Of a stretch of 64,000 bases of DNA, positions 44,491-64,000 are shown one piece after another. The DNA comes from Liolophura sinensis (lineage: Eukaryota; Mollusca; Polyplacophora; Chitonida; Chitonidae): NCBI RefSeq assembly GCF_032854445.1, contig NC_088303.1:32435501-32499500 (forward strand). The letters run 5' to 3'. The translations under genes were made by a program, and so were the position numbers. The notes under the pieces were generated by a model. That model ran no database searches, was not told the DNA's origin, and worked only from the letters and a program-made list of their open reading frames with translations. Each line of letters opens with the position of its first letter. Position 1 is the first letter of the stretch.

Positions 44491-44797
44491 TGTTTAAATT
44501 CAGAAAATTTTAATCACATTTAATCACATAAACTGGTATCGAACTCTGACATGACTGACTGGCGTGAGCGATACAATCCCGACGCGATCTGCCTAATGTC
44601 AATTTCCCAACGTCAGTCATCTTCGCCGTTCAACTGCCACATCAGCATTATACCACACAGCCGGGAGACGGTTACCGCTTAAATCCTTCTGTAATTAGGT
44701 CAAGTCAAGGAAAATTTCCATACACAGTTTCTTTACACTTATATCTTTCTTACGGAAGCATAAGTTACTTGTCGAAAATCAATACATAATTAGAGAC

Positions 44798-44918
44798 CGT
44801 TGCTGGCAGGCCTTCCAACGTACGGCAGTAGAGGAAGCCAGCATAAATTGAACTTGAACTCACAGCGACCGCATTGGTGAGAGGTTCCTGGGTCATTGCG
44901 CCGTGCTGGCGCACTTAC
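44798..44918 (-). repeat. SINE family A, head part, reverse
   Basis: TTGCTGGCAGGCCTTCCAAC, GAACTTGAACTCACAGCGAC, CGCATTGGTGAGAGGTTCC and a degraded A-box end. Confidence 0.75.
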
Positions 44919-45592
44919 TCTCCTCTTACTTACTAGTTTTTATATGTAAAGGGAGAATAATAGAGCGTGTTTGGCAAAATGTGTAAAACAAGAATGTGCA
45001 ATTCCAATGGCGATAGACCCTTATTACAAATGCCCCTACCCCAGCCCAACCCATTTCAAAAAAAAAAAAAAAAAAGAACACAGGAAAATGAAGTAGGGCG
45101 AAAATCGGCGCTATTGGGTTGGATTTGTCGTCGCGGTAAATATACATAATGTATAACTACCAGCTGTGCATGACAGTTGCGTCGCTTTGCTACTTGACGT
45201 AAAGGCGTGCGAAATATCATCGTTTTGCACTGTTACCCCAGTGGCAGTGCCAGTCGAAACTAGACAACGTTCAGGATTAAGCATACGGAATTTTCTTGTC
45301 ACACCATTGTTACATAAACGACGACAAATGTACTTCATTTAATTCGTGATAACCCAGAATACAGGCGGGCTCAAAGATTGTCTTTAGATTGCTAGTCCAT
45401 TGTAAGGTTTAGCCTTTATATACATCTCTCTAGGTCCACATGCACTACACACTGGTTTGCACACACCCCTCCCCTGTACACGGCTCTATTGAGGACAGAT
45501 TCAACCAAATTTGCATTTGTTTGTCCCTGCATCTACATTATCAGAAAATCCCTGTGTAATGTGTTCGATTTATAAACTTAAGCCTTGATATC

Positions 45593-45650
45593 TGCTCCCC
45601 TCTCCCCCTCTCCCCCTCTCCCCCACTCCCCCCTCTCCTCACCAACCCTG
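45593..45650. repeat. Polypyrimidine (CTCCCC)n tract
   Basis: Consecutive CTCCCC/TCTCCC units over about 50 bases, which could adopt triplex or i-motif structures. No gene is linked. Confidence 0.8.
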
Positions 45651-46407
45651 GTCAGCAAGTAAGGTGTATCCACATTAGACCACCCTCTCTCCAGCTGGCG
45701 ACATCATTTTCATTAGCTCCTGTCGAGAAATCTTATTTTACTTAAAATGAGGTAAGACGTCTACATTTTTCACAGTTGTGGATATATATATGTATATATG
45801 TACATATGTATCACGAATGTCAGAAAACAATCGCCAAAGAAGTTAAACCAAAGACTTTTGGCAAACAATCCTTATTCGCTGAAACAAGTCAAATTTTCTT
45901 TATTTACAATGTGTCAAGAATAGCTCAAATGATTGCCTTTCAACAAATATGACACTCCTACTTTTACTTTTTGTATTGTTAAAATGATTATAAAGTTTGA
46001 AGAAGTTATAAAGCGATCCGCTTTATATATTTTCGGAACTTTATTACGATTTTGAATGGTAACACTAGTACAGACGAGGCGGATATTTTGTGAAACGTAA
46101 TTATTTAGTCGATTAAAAAAATAGTAAAAATGCGATTGGATTTGCGCTGATCGATGTTATGCCAAGAGTCTGTTGTAAAGTCTATGGGATGAATTACACT
46201 TGATGATTGTACAACTTAAATCCCCTAATCCCGACCGAAAAACGTCATACCACAATCGTTAATGGGTGGATTCGACTTCGATACATGTAGAACAGATATT
46301 GCCATCCCCCACAGCAACAAAAACTGGCACAATTCCGTAGATCCTTGGTAATTTCACTTGCATTAGTTGGTATGTGCACAACTTTTATAACTAACAGTTA
46401 TTTATTA

Positions 46408-46640
46408 TCGGATTGGATTGGTGTTTTTCGCTGTACTCAAGAATATTTTACTTATACGATGGCAGCCAGCATTATAGAGTGAGAAAACACGGCAGAGCCA
46501 AGGAGAAACTCACAACCATCCGCAGGTTACAAAATCGGAGAGGGAGCCAGCATGAGGTGGACTTGAACTCACAATTTTCCCATTGGTGAGGGGTTCCTGA
46601 GCCATTGCGCAGCGCTGACACGCTAACCACCTCGGTCAGC
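46408..46640 (-). repeat. SINE family A, near full-length reverse copy
   Basis: From the tail (GGATTGGTGTTTTTCGCTGT) through the body (CTTATACGATGGCAGCCAGC) to the B box (GGACTTGAACTCACA) and A-box region (CGCTAACCACCTCGGTC). It is more diverged than the 52373 copy, with a deletion around 46530. Confidence 0.85.
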
Positions 46641-48541
46641 CTTCCCCAAATACTGTGTATGATATCAGTCTCTTGTTGATCATTTCCTCTGTGCACGGAC
46701 AGCTTTATAAGTACCTTTGCAATCAGTCTACACACGCCACTTGATGGTCTGAAAGATTAGCAAATACGTTCATGGAAAAGACACCCCAAGCATTTATTAA
46801 AAATATAACGAATTCTTTGTTTTTCGTTGATATGACCAGCTCTAATGAGAAAATTCGTTGTTTTTTTTTTTTGTTAAATACACCAGAACGTAGACGAAAG
46901 ATTTTTTTTAAGTATTTTGGGCTCAAATCATTTAATTTACTTGGAACATTAGAGAGCTTCGAGCCATGGGCGATAACTTTCTAACACTATAGCTCCTCCC
47001 ACAACATTCGGACACACAGGTGTATATTATTTATCTCGCTTGTGATAATGTAAACATTGTCCTTGTTTAGTGCTCCTTGTTTAGTGCACCTACACTTTCG
47101 ATTTAGGTAGACTTGTTGGTGTTTTTTCTTTACCTTTAATACAGATGAAATAAGGGCGTGAAGCGCTCGTGGAGGGCACATGTAGTTCTGACCTCTTGAC
47201 CTCTGATACTAACCTACTGTCCTCTATCATCACCAATGTATTGGCATGCTCTCGTATACACAGGCCAATCTGACGTCACGGGTGTTTTACTCGAGTTCTA
47301 GTGTCGGTATTCTCATTCAACCTATTACTTGTCTCTTGCAATCTAGAGTTTTGCCTACAAATGTAGAATTTACGACCTGAACCTTGCCCACACAACAATC
47401 ACACGGTATGCTAATTAAATTAGCTACCATGGAAACATGTCTCGTATTGTTTTGCCATGGTAGCTTCAATCAACCTAGACTACAATTACTTTGTTCAACA
47501 TAGTTATGTCGAGTATAAAGTGTGTATGAGGTAGTGTTGGGGTGGGGTAGGGGGCTGATTGGAGTGGGGAGGTGGTTGCCATGCGATGCGCATGATCCAT
47601 TAAATTAAAAGAAAAAGGGCAGCTTATTGTACGTGTACCTTATGGGGGTCTTCGTACATCTCCTTTTTCTCCTTTTTCTAAAAGAGAATTAATGTGCTAG
47701 CTATAAGAAGCTATTGGTTGAATGCACGAAGCTTCTCGTGAGTGGTAGGCGTTTTAGGCCTTTGGCCATTTGCCAACTATTGCACTCTCGCCGCTGCTCT
47801 CGCTTTACTCTTTATGCTGTAGATCTTTTATTACATTTTATACTCTGCTTTTTGAGTGAAGCAAAAGTTCTATAATGTTGAACCTTAAAGTGTAATCAAT
47901 AACTACCTGTAACGCATGTTATTGTCGTCACTTTCAAAGTTCCTGTTCTGACGGCGTAGTCCGGTTTTAAGTAAGAACATTTAAGCAGACACGATCTACG
48001 CTGTGCATCGTATCCGAGTACAGGCGTAATAATATATAAATTCAGATAACATGTAGCTTTGACTGTGGAGCTTAGCTTGGCTGTGGCAAGTAGGATTTTC
48101 CTTTAACTTACAGTGTTGATCAGGAGATCAAATTTGTGTGACCTTCACAGAAAATCATCGCTAATGGCATGAACCAGGTTTATGGATACCCTGGTTCATG
48201 CCATCCCGCTCCACCTCTGCTCTGATAATGACGTTTGCACCCAAGGAATCTATATAGGGCGTACGCCAAACTTGATTACCGTGATACAACTTTTCAGCGA
48301 AGTAAAGATTTGGGTTCAACGCTAACCAGGAACATTCGGCTTAGTTCATTACAAACGCATTCCGAACAAAATAAACTTCATATCAAAACCTGGATGCTGT
48401 CTGTCGTGTGTTCTAAGTTGAAATGAAATGTTTTGAGAGGTTGGTCGAGTAGGGGTGATTTTTTTAGCAATTTATACACCAGTTCTCCATTTTGATTAGT
48501 GGCAATAATTGCATCACTGGTATGGTGATTCTGGTTTTCAG
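46641..48541. other. Upstream region of copy B, no first exon identified
   Basis: No ATG-containing exon ending in phase 2 with a convincing donor was found. The region holds AT-rich DNA, a CT-rich block near 47660 and a strong hairpin at 48164-48204. The missing 5' exon may lie here or farther upstream. Confidence 0.35.
48164..48204. other. Perfect 15-bp stem hairpin upstream of copy B
   Basis: ATGGCATGAACCAGG at 48164-48178 pairs with CCTGGTTCATGCCAT at 48190-48204 across an 11-base loop. It lies about 340 bases upstream of the first recognised exon of copy B. Whether it is transcribed is unknown. Confidence 0.8.
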
Positions 48542-55638
<7,097 letters not shown>

Positions 55639-56020
55639 GTAAACACCGTGGGATTCCAGTCCTCTTCTAAGAGAATTACAACGATGGCGCAGAACGGCTG
55701 GCTTTGTTTTCCTCCAACACACTGTCTAGAAGAAAGCTTGCGGTTAATGGATACAAACACAATCCTGACAAACTGCAATTCTCTGAACTCTCATGTCAGC
55801 TGGGGATTCACGACTAAGGTGCAGTGTTGTTGAACGGGTCTCGTAAACTATGGACCCACCAACAAAAACAGTTGCATTGGCGGCTGTCCCAGTACTTTCA
55901 CTCATTAAAAGTCGCAAATATCAAATTTGTCACGATTGTCATACGTAGTCTATTTCTGCCTCCCAGAAAGCATTAGGCCTTTGTTCCAATTAATTTTGTT
56001 TGAACATAAAGACCACAGTC

Positions 56021-56066
56021 AATAAAAATGGTTATTCATCTTGGTGTAAAAAGTGATCTCAATAAA
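56021..56066 (+). promoter_or_regulatory. Polyadenylation signals of gamma-lyase copy B
   Basis: AATAAA at 56021-56026 and again at 56061-56066, about 385 and 425 bases after the stop codon. The second matches the copy A context (ATCTCAATAAA followed by GATACCAATA). Confidence 0.7.
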
Positions 56067-56173
56067 AATCGTATCAAAGTGGGATACCAATAACCATCTT
56101 AATGTCGGGGTTTATTGCTCGTTGTTGTTTAAACGTCAGACTCTAAGAGTTTTGGATTTATGCAATTACAGCG

Positions 56174-56224
56174 TTTTTTTTTTTTTTTTTTTTTGTTTTT
56201 TTTTGTTTTTTTTGTTTGTTTGTT
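56174..56224. repeat. Poly-T tract
   Basis: About 50 bases almost entirely T with a few G. Possibly an A-rich retroposon tail in reverse; no attached element recognised. Confidence 0.8.
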
Positions 56225-56689
56225 TCAGGAAGGGGAGAGGGCAGAAATGCATATTTGTTAAGGAATTCGGACAAAAACGGGAGTCTATTTACATGTGTGA
56301 ATATAACAGATCTTAGGTAAATTTTTCATGCCTTGGAGACAACTATATAGTAAACATGGAGACTGACTAGTCATAGGGACGAAATAATAACACCATTCAG
56401 GTGACACTAAAAAGACAAAGCCTTCAGAGATTACCGCCAAATGCCGATTTACTGCGCACAGTTATTTGTGTCGCATTTCAGAGAGTGAGCGTTGATATTA
56501 CGGGGTCGATGGCCGTACATGTTACATGGCTGACACGAATATTTAGTTTACCTTTCAATCATTGTCTAAAAGGGTTTTGCTCATGGCGCCTGTCGCGGAT
56601 AGTTTCGTCTGTATAATCTGTTCTGAGGTACTTCAGTGTACATCATACGTTTGAAAAGTTCATCAATATCTTATGAAACTGTGGTGGTA

Positions 56690-56792
56690 TATATACCCCG
56701 GGCAACCCGGTGTTCTTCAGCCATAAAACTGACCGCCTTTGTAAACAATTGAACATTTTGGGATATGGTGTTAGCCAAATAAATAAATACAT
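56690..56792 (+). repeat. SINE family A, old fragment
   Basis: CCGGTGTTCTTCAGCCATAA, CTGACCGCCTTTGTAAACAA, GGGATATGGTGTTAGCC and an AAATAAATA tail, a strongly diverged 3' body. Confidence 0.5.
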
Positions 56793-56799
56793 GTAAACA

Positions 56800-59700
56800 A
56801 AGAAGGGGATAAATATATATTCCAAAAGATTCAAATTATGTGTAATAAATACCCATTCATATAAACTACACAATTTTGAACATAGAGAGTTTGTGTCGTT
56901 GTACGTTTGACTAGCTTGGTATAGGTTTTATGTGATCAAGGTATGTGTTGTTGTCTCAACACAGCACTAAGGGCGTATCAAAATATCTGCACATTGCTGA
57001 TGTATCCAGTGATCATTTGACCACGGTATGTAACAATTTGGTAAAAAAAAAACACAACAAAAGATATGGAGCCCTCTTAGTTCTGGCAGATTTAACAATT
57101 GATAGTAAGTCAAGCCCCATTCTTGTAAAAAAAAAAAGCGAACACTTCCTAGATCTGTGCCTCTTCTGGCACCTATGTGTGTCCGTTTTTCTTTGCATAT
57201 TCTGCGTCTATTTCCATTCTCCGCAATTGATATTTTTGTGCTAGCACCACATGAAAGTTTCCCGCTCTTAGGTCATGGTCTGTGGGCAAAGATGTTTTTA
57301 TGACATGAAAAGATGAATGCGAACTGCGTAATATATACCAACAATTTATATACGTTTTGATGTGTTTTGACATTCGTCGATATATACGCAAAGCCATGTT
57401 GAATTTACAATCAGCCCTTTACTGCATGACAACCTATAATCCCTGCCACATACTTTTGGTTCCTTTCTGTCCAAACTGCATGCAGACATTGCAAGTGCTT
57501 TTTACTCGTGACAGTACTCCCCAGGTTTGTCGTTGTTAAGCCTTACACCACAAAGAGGCCATCATCTGCTTATTTTATTATGTCATTTGCTTTTACGTGG
57601 TGTATTTACATTGCATATTGAGACTGAGGCAAGCGACGACCATAGCCTCCTATTAATTCGTGAATTCCGCGATGTTAGCGTTATAACGTTTTGCACAATA
57701 GTAAAAGTTACAGTGTAATCAACTGAAACTAAAAACAAAGGGCTGATTTACTATTTGTATTGATCTATTGACACACATAGTCATTTTTGTTGTAAAACGT
57801 TTGTAATTTTGTCTGGAACGAGATGACCCAATATATTGATTGCAGTAGCGAACAAAGCCATGAGCCGAGAAGAATCACAGTTAGTACACATCCGGCCATC
57901 AGTCATATTACAATGTCATGTAATACACAAACTAGCCATTACTGATTGAAGATAATCAATTCTTATTAAACAATATTTGATTGTGTTTTTTTTTTCATCA
58001 CAGTGACAGGAGGTTTTAGAAATATCAACTCTGCCCTCTTTGAAGTATCGCCCAAGAAAATAAATGCATCAGATTTGTATTGTACCTAAATCGTTCCTGG
58101 ACGTAAAATCTGAGCAAGTAATAATTAATTTGTCCTTAATTATAGCAACTAATTATTGTCAATAAAGAGACAGATATTACAGATGTAAACTTATTTCAGA
58201 AATTAAGCGGTAAGATGCGGCCTTATTTTGTTCTTGGGGCATGGGTAACAAAGACCAATCAATGGCTTTCATGTGGGCTTTTGTGCAGTCTAATAACATT
58301 GGTTGAAGACCACCTGTCTTGAGAATTATGGCGTGCAATTATGTACGTGCAAGGTTTTCCCCGGGCTGTGTTATTTCCCCAATTAATAGAACTAACTGCC
58401 ATTGTATATAAGCTAGGAGACAGTAAGTACCCATCATAATTTTAATTACTTGATACCAACACTTATCACTTCCATTGCGTGTGCAAATGGCCATTATTGG
58501 TTTCCACTGGACAATCCACAGCTGCATGATATTGTGCAAAACACGATGTACACCGATAACCCACAAAGAGCAACGTCCCGATAACAAGACGATATCCCAC
58601 CTTCACCAGGCAGTTACCTACCAAAGTTACCTACTCCCTCAGTTAACCCATTTTACTATATTCACGGTTATTATTATATCTGGGAAATAGGGTATAAGCA
58701 AACAGACTCTTGGTCCCAACAAGCACGCATATGGGTTTTATGCTCGGACTAATACCTCATTCATAGTCAGTTAAGTTGCCAAACTATAACCACATACATT
58801 CACTAACAATGATGAGACAGGAATGTAATGCATATATAGGCATATCTTCTCAATTGGACGAAGTGTGTGTGAGTGAGAGGTGTTGGGCATGGGGTATTTT
58901 CGTACCAGATGTTCATTTGTAGTTAAGTTACAAAACCAACTCAACCATTTAATTACACTAAATTATCAATTCACAAGTACCTGACACTTCCCGCAAATCA
59001 GTAGATGTGGACTTCCTGATAATATTGCTACCCACAGTAATTATGCAGTCTGAGGAGCAGTAAATGCCAATTTAGTCCGGATCCAATGGCACTGGATTGA
59101 GTGCACTGGCAAATGCACGACTGAAGTACGTTAAACGTTGACAATTCTCTGCACACAGAGCTTCCTGAAGCCTAAAACGTATGATTACTTAGATGAGAAC
59201 AGAGGTCCCTAAAGTGACCCTCAACAATTTCTACTACGGTACATTTTTATAAATCGAATATGTATGAAATGCCCTTGGCATGTTGGATTTGTAATATATG
59301 AAACGGGTTAATTACATATATCTGTGGATCGTTACACATGCGTAATTCAGGCAATTGCGTCCAAGATTTGTCTCCGAACTGAATTTGCGAAAGAGCACTA
59401 ACTGGGTAATACTGACACACAGACATTATAGCTTGTTGAGGCGCTATAAACTTACTATAAAAATACTATTTCGGATCTAGTTACAATACATCAGAATTTT
59501 TCTTGTTTTGGATACAAATAAAAACTGTTTTGCCAGTGCTACTTCCCACTCTGGAGCTTACCAAGGTAACAAATTGATAGGACAGCACTTCCAGCAATCA
59601 GAGCTGAAAAATAGTGGTCATGTTAGGTTGAGTTTTTGATATGTTGTAGAGAAAAGCGCAAGCTGCATGAGGTTTTGTGGCATTGTACCACGCCAAAGTT

Positions 59701-62700
59701 AAGGAAAAAATATCACTGAGGTAGACGTTAACAAATTTACAAAATAGATAGTACGAAAAATAAATGCATTCGTGTAACCTTAACACAAGAAACAATTCAT
59801 GTTTCACCGATGGCAAATACTTTCACTTTCTCTCAGACGACAGTTAATAAATTTGTCAATCAGCAACATCGAACCTATGTCCGGAACACATAAAATCACT
59901 CATTAGTAATTGCATGTTTCGTGCTCATCGTAAAACCGGAACTTGTTTGTACGCTGAAATAAAGCTCTATCGAATAGGGTCTGGCTGTTTATGTCAGATG
60001 GTGTAAGTAATATTGATTTATATATAATTCATATATGCTGTGATCAACAAATTTTGTCTGAAGTAACAGCAGTAAAACATCAGCCTTTGGCAATGTTCCT
60101 GTCTGGCGTACACATATGCAAGAAATATTGGTAGAAATGTTCAACTAATCTAGTGTTGCTGAAACGTGCAGGCAAACGTAATCCACAAAACCCCACGAAC
60201 AGTGAAAAGCAGGGAAAATTTACGATAATAGTAAATGAATCTTTTTTATCAGTTAACTTCGTATCCATATTATCTATCACAGATTCTTTGTCCGAGGATC
60301 GGTATGTTGTCCAAACGGTGAATGTCCTAACCTCAAAAACTAATCTTTCGTTACCTCATAGCCATTGGTAACACGAGAATACAATAGCAGGCATGTTCTA
60401 TGAGCTATTTCTAAGAACAATTGTCCGAATCCTCTTGGACATAAAAAGTCCTATCCATAAAGCAAACTTTCACCAATGCCCGTCAGTCCCCTAGGCAAAA
60501 TACATGTTCCTTTCAGAAAGTTAATTAAAGTTAAGGGAGTTAATAGAAAACAGAACGAAAAAACACACAAAGCTTTTTTATTCACCTGCGAGAGCAAAGT
60601 AAGTATGCCTTTCACGATTGGCATGCTTAGAGGAATATTTCCCTCAACTGAGGCAGTTAACAGGTTGTCTGGATACGAATGCCATGGGAAAGCTTGGCAC
60701 ACAATGTGACAGCTGTTATCACGCCATCATTTTCTTACATACCAAAAGAATTTTGTCGCTAACGTATAGTTACGTGGTTCCTGCTCTTCCTAAGCCATTA
60801 TTCATCTTCTTTCATCACTATTCTATAGTTTGATCACGGGATAAATCGGGAGATTTTTCATATTCCTACTCGGCCTCGTACCCACACCCTCACCTCCCAT
60901 TCAGCATCTTACCACCTTCCATTTGCCCTCTTACCACCTTCCATTTGCCCTCTTACCACTTCCCATTCAACATCTCGTGTCACGTACCTCCCGTTACCCC
61001 TCTTCTTACCTCGTATTTAGCCTCTTTTCACTCCCCTTTCAGCCTTTCGATGGGATCTGGTAACCTGCCGTGATATAGACTTTCAGGAAATAAGATAACC
61101 ATCGATAAGCATTGTGTGACAAATGTTTCACTGGTATCTATCAGTACAAACCTTGTTACTTGCCTTCACATTCACATCCAGTGAGCGGGTTTACCGAGGA
61201 AACTAGATGATTTGGGCCATATTTAGCGTCTACACAAAGATGAACACAGACGAAAAAGACAAAAGGTTCATTTGATATTTGAACGCGGAAGTAAGAAAAG
61301 TTCGATTTGGGCCCAAACATCGAAGAAGACCTTCGAGTTTAGCTACTCGGCAACTTTCTCGGTCATCTTGAAAGATCGGTTTCGACTCCTAAAAACACGT
61401 TTTTCTTTCGGAGACAGAGCTCATCTATCACCCCACCTCTATTATCCAATCGCCGGGTGATAGTTGAACGTGTTTACTGGCTTGTCTTATTGCTTTTCAA
61501 TCACCTTCTTTTGATGATTGTGTGTCCTTCGGGACAGAGTAATAGCTAATTGACTAGTTTTTATACCGAGCCCAGCGTTGCTAGGAGGTTGTCAGCACAG
61601 TGACATGTCTTTTCGACACATTCAGTGAATGGCAGAAAATTAGCGTTGACCCCATTCCCTGTCCTGGTAATTGTTATAATTGCTAGCGTTGTGCTTCCAA
61701 GGGGAAATAGTCATTCATCAGTTCCACTATGCTAGAGCGGAAGCCAGTATATAGAGATAAGGAAATACGTTCGCACCTAGCCTATATCATTCAGTACATG
61801 CGATGAGACATCTCTAGAACTCCTTCAGGGATTGGGTGTAAAACTGGACACAGGTGTTTCCTTTCTATTAGACTGACCAATAGTTGATATCCGTACAGAG
61901 ACAAGAGTAACCACATAAAAGCTAATAATGTTTGCTACCGAATACACGGAATACAGGTTTAACAGCTGAGAACATCAGCTTGGTCGAGATCACACACGAC
62001 TTTGGATACAATGGGCTACTTTTTACCAAGCGATGGTAACTCAGACTCAAGCAGCATTTCCCACTGGTTTCTTGAAATATACATGTATGAGTACTGTGGC
62101 CAGTTTCAAGAAGCTCACTTAGCTAAGTAAGCCCTTTACTACTATGGTAACGTATGTTGTAAATATAAAGTCCACTTAGCAAAGTGGACTCGTCGTTTAA
62201 ATCTGGGATTTAGAGACGGGGGGATATGAAGCTCAATTGTTCTCGCTCATTCAGGCCTGAGAATGATGCCCTCCCTTCGCTTGATCACGCAGTGGTTCGA
62301 AACTTCATGAGTTTAACTCACCAGCCATAGAACTTTAAAGAAGACATCGCTTAACCTTTGCCGTAGAACGGTAAAAGTACGCCTAAGGTCAAGAACCAGG
62401 TAAATACATATTTCCATTACGTAAATTTGTTGCATTTTTTCTGTTGTTGAAAACGTCTAAAACATAGCATTTTCAAATTTTCCTTCGTGTTTTTAGTTTT
62501 TACCCAAGGACAAAGTTTGAAAGACAACTGCGAGTTTGTTTTGTTTAGGCACTGAACTCTTGTAGGACTTTCATTACGATGTTGTGCGTGTAAAGTTAAA
62601 ATTTGCTAGTGCTACCTTCGACACAAGAGAAAAACCGCTAAGGAAATCACATTTAAAAATTGCAATGTTGTCGGATCTGTTCTTCCGATCAACTGATCAA

Positions 62701-63046
62701 GACGACTCGTCCGAAATTCAGTCACCATACCAAGTGACTAAACTTTCTTAGGTTTTGGAGTGTAGTTGCGATGTAAATAGTTTTCACTCTATGAGTCGAA
62801 CTCTTTACCCTCAACTGCATAAAAAACCTCAAAAAACATGTTTATTTACATTGAATGGTCATTCTGGTAAAATATGAACAGCTGTAAAAAGTCGGCTGTT
62901 GTCATTCTAATTCCAGAGTGCATTCCTGCGCAGGCAGATGTTAAGTAACAGAACCTATTTAAATTTTAAATATCTATTTCAGCAACAAGATTCATTAAAT
63001 ATTATTAAGAGTGTCTTCAATTATTTTAGTGTTTATTACATTTATT
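56800..63046. other. Gene-poor right flank
   Basis: Only short unrelated open frames without domain signatures. A CCATTTGCCCTCTTACCACC-type short tandem repeat occurs at about 60905-60960. Nothing resembling a host gene or a further lyase copy was found. Confidence 0.4.
62169..62190. other. Short perfect hairpin
   Basis: AGTCCACTT and AAGTGGACT flank a four-base loop. A nearby CTTAGCTAAG palindrome (about 62118-62127) suggests a decayed MITE end. Confidence 0.5.
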
Positions 63047-63058
63047 TACAACACTATG

Positions 63059-63211
63059 ACTCCGTCTGTATGTAGGCAGGTCTGCCGGCAACCTGCGGAA
63101 GGGTTTCCCCTGCTCTGTGTCCGGTTTCGTCCCAACATATCGCTGACCGCCATCGTATAAATGAAATGTTCTTGAGTACGGCGTAAAACACCAATCAAAT
63201 AAATAAATAAA
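63059..63211 (+). repeat. SINE family A, head-truncated, with 12-bp target-site duplication
   Basis: Flanked by TACAACACTATG at 63047-63058 and 63212-63223. It holds the body from CAGGTCTGCCGGCAACCTGC through CCATCGTATAAATGAAATG to the AAATAAATA tail. The tRNA-like part is missing. Confidence 0.9.
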
Positions 63212-63223
63212 TACAACACTATG

Positions 63224-64000
63224 GCATATTTGCGAAACCTACCGGTAAAGTTAAATTAAATTGCGTAATATTATCGATTTGATAACGCAGAAGAATGATT
63301 AACTGGTGGGGGTTTGTTCCATTCGATGTTGATGGTGCATGTGGATTTAACAGGCTATACTTTCGTCTATATTTCAGGGACGAGAATGAAAATGTGTGCA
63401 TTCAGGTCCGATGGCAGTACTGTTGATTTTCATGAGATCTAAGCTTAAATGCTGATTTAACTGTTATTGTCTTTACAAAACATTTGTTTTCTTTTGTAGT
63501 GTTGATTAGCAACTCGTACCTTGACCATGTCGATCTCAGCTCAGATGTCATCCTGTGTGGGGCTTCAAGAGAATGTCTTCTTGTTAAAAGAAGGGTCGAA
63601 GCCATTCTCTAATGTGGTCAAATGACCTTAACTCCTCAGACATCTCAGTGGAATAAGGCACCCATTCAGGATGACATGGACTTTTTAATGTGCTGCTTTC
63701 TTTCTATATTATCAAAACTGCTTCACCTGACGTTCATATTTGAAAATAGTGAAATAAATCGTCATAAGTAAAAAATACTTTATTCAGGGAAATATATGCA
63801 TCGAATTATTATGAAAATGATGATAAAAATGATTTGTTTGTGTCAGTGAAGTTGTAAGTTTTATTAAGGTCCGCAAATTATTTCCCTACATCCCACGGGT
63901 CTCTCAGAATATTTCAAAATATTGAGCGCAGTGGTGGTTGAAGAATCAGGGTAAGGCTTACATGTTTATCATTTGTAAGATAAATTATGTTTACATAATT
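63224..64000. other. Right edge, nothing recognised
   Basis: AT-rich DNA. Two short minus-strand open frames have no family resemblance and no flanking splice pattern that I trust. Confidence 0.4.

Noticed and set aside
45111-45338. Minus-strand cysteine-containing frame as a possible PAN or EGF exon
   Set aside because: The cysteine spacing fits neither domain and no clear acceptor and donor flank it.
48492-48541. ATG start (MISGNN... or MVILVF...) for lyase copy B
   Set aside because: The corresponding ATG is ATA in copy A, and both copies have a good TTTTCAG acceptor at the same point. An upstream exon is more likely.

Overview
This window is eukaryotic: genes are split by GT-AG introns, intergenic DNA is AT-rich, and several transposon families and many tRNA-derived SINEs are present. 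The SINE 3' tail (AGTACGGCGTAAAACACCAA followed by AAATA repeats) and the second SINE family look like those I associate with molluscs, and ACATGTA-rich DNA fits. My best guess is a marine lophotrochozoan, probably a mollusc. The species cannot be read from the sequence.

Left part (about 0.1-16 kb), minus strand: exons of at least two secreted or extracellular-matrix-type genes. One has a laminin-G/concanavalin-A-like exon (6584-7219) followed by two EGF-like exons (2051-2173, 121-234) and runs off the left edge. The other has a related laminin-G-like exon (14216-14817) followed by a PAN/apple-like last exon with a stop codon (12676-12947). The 5' ends of both are unresolved. A decayed DIRS/Ngaro-like tyrosine-recombinase retrotransposon (about 3.3-4.4 kb), a diverged minisatellite (0.45-1.37 kb) and two inverted-repeat elements (10.4 and 10.7 kb) lie among them.

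Middle (about 16-27 kb): no recognisable gene. It holds SINEs, including an inverted pair at 21.2-21.6 kb, and a striking ~1.9 kb array of a 25-bp repeat (22.6-24.5 kb) with higher-order organisation.

Right-centre (27.05-35.77 kb and 48.54-55.64 kb), plus strand: two tandem paralogues of a PLP-dependent gamma-lyase of the Cys/Met metabolism family (methionine gamma-lyase / cystathionine gamma-lyase type). Each has nine recognised exons of identical lengths and phases, all reading frames are intact, coding identity is about 90% in the exons I compared, and introns have almost completely diverged. A degraded non-LTR retrotransposon sits in intron 7 of copy A. SINEs were inserted independently and in opposite orientations in intron 6 of both copies. 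The first coding exon of each copy was not found.

Between the copies (36-48 kb) and to the right of copy B (56-64 kb): no convincing genes. I see SINEs, a 7-copy 47-bp tandem repeat at 42.1-42.4 kb, an old ~360-bp duplication at 43.8-44.5 kb, and low-complexity DNA. The two lyases probably act on sulfur amino acids in the cytosol. The laminin-G/EGF/PAN genes are functionally unrelated neighbours. I found no operon-like, CRISPR-like or other clearly new multi-gene system.
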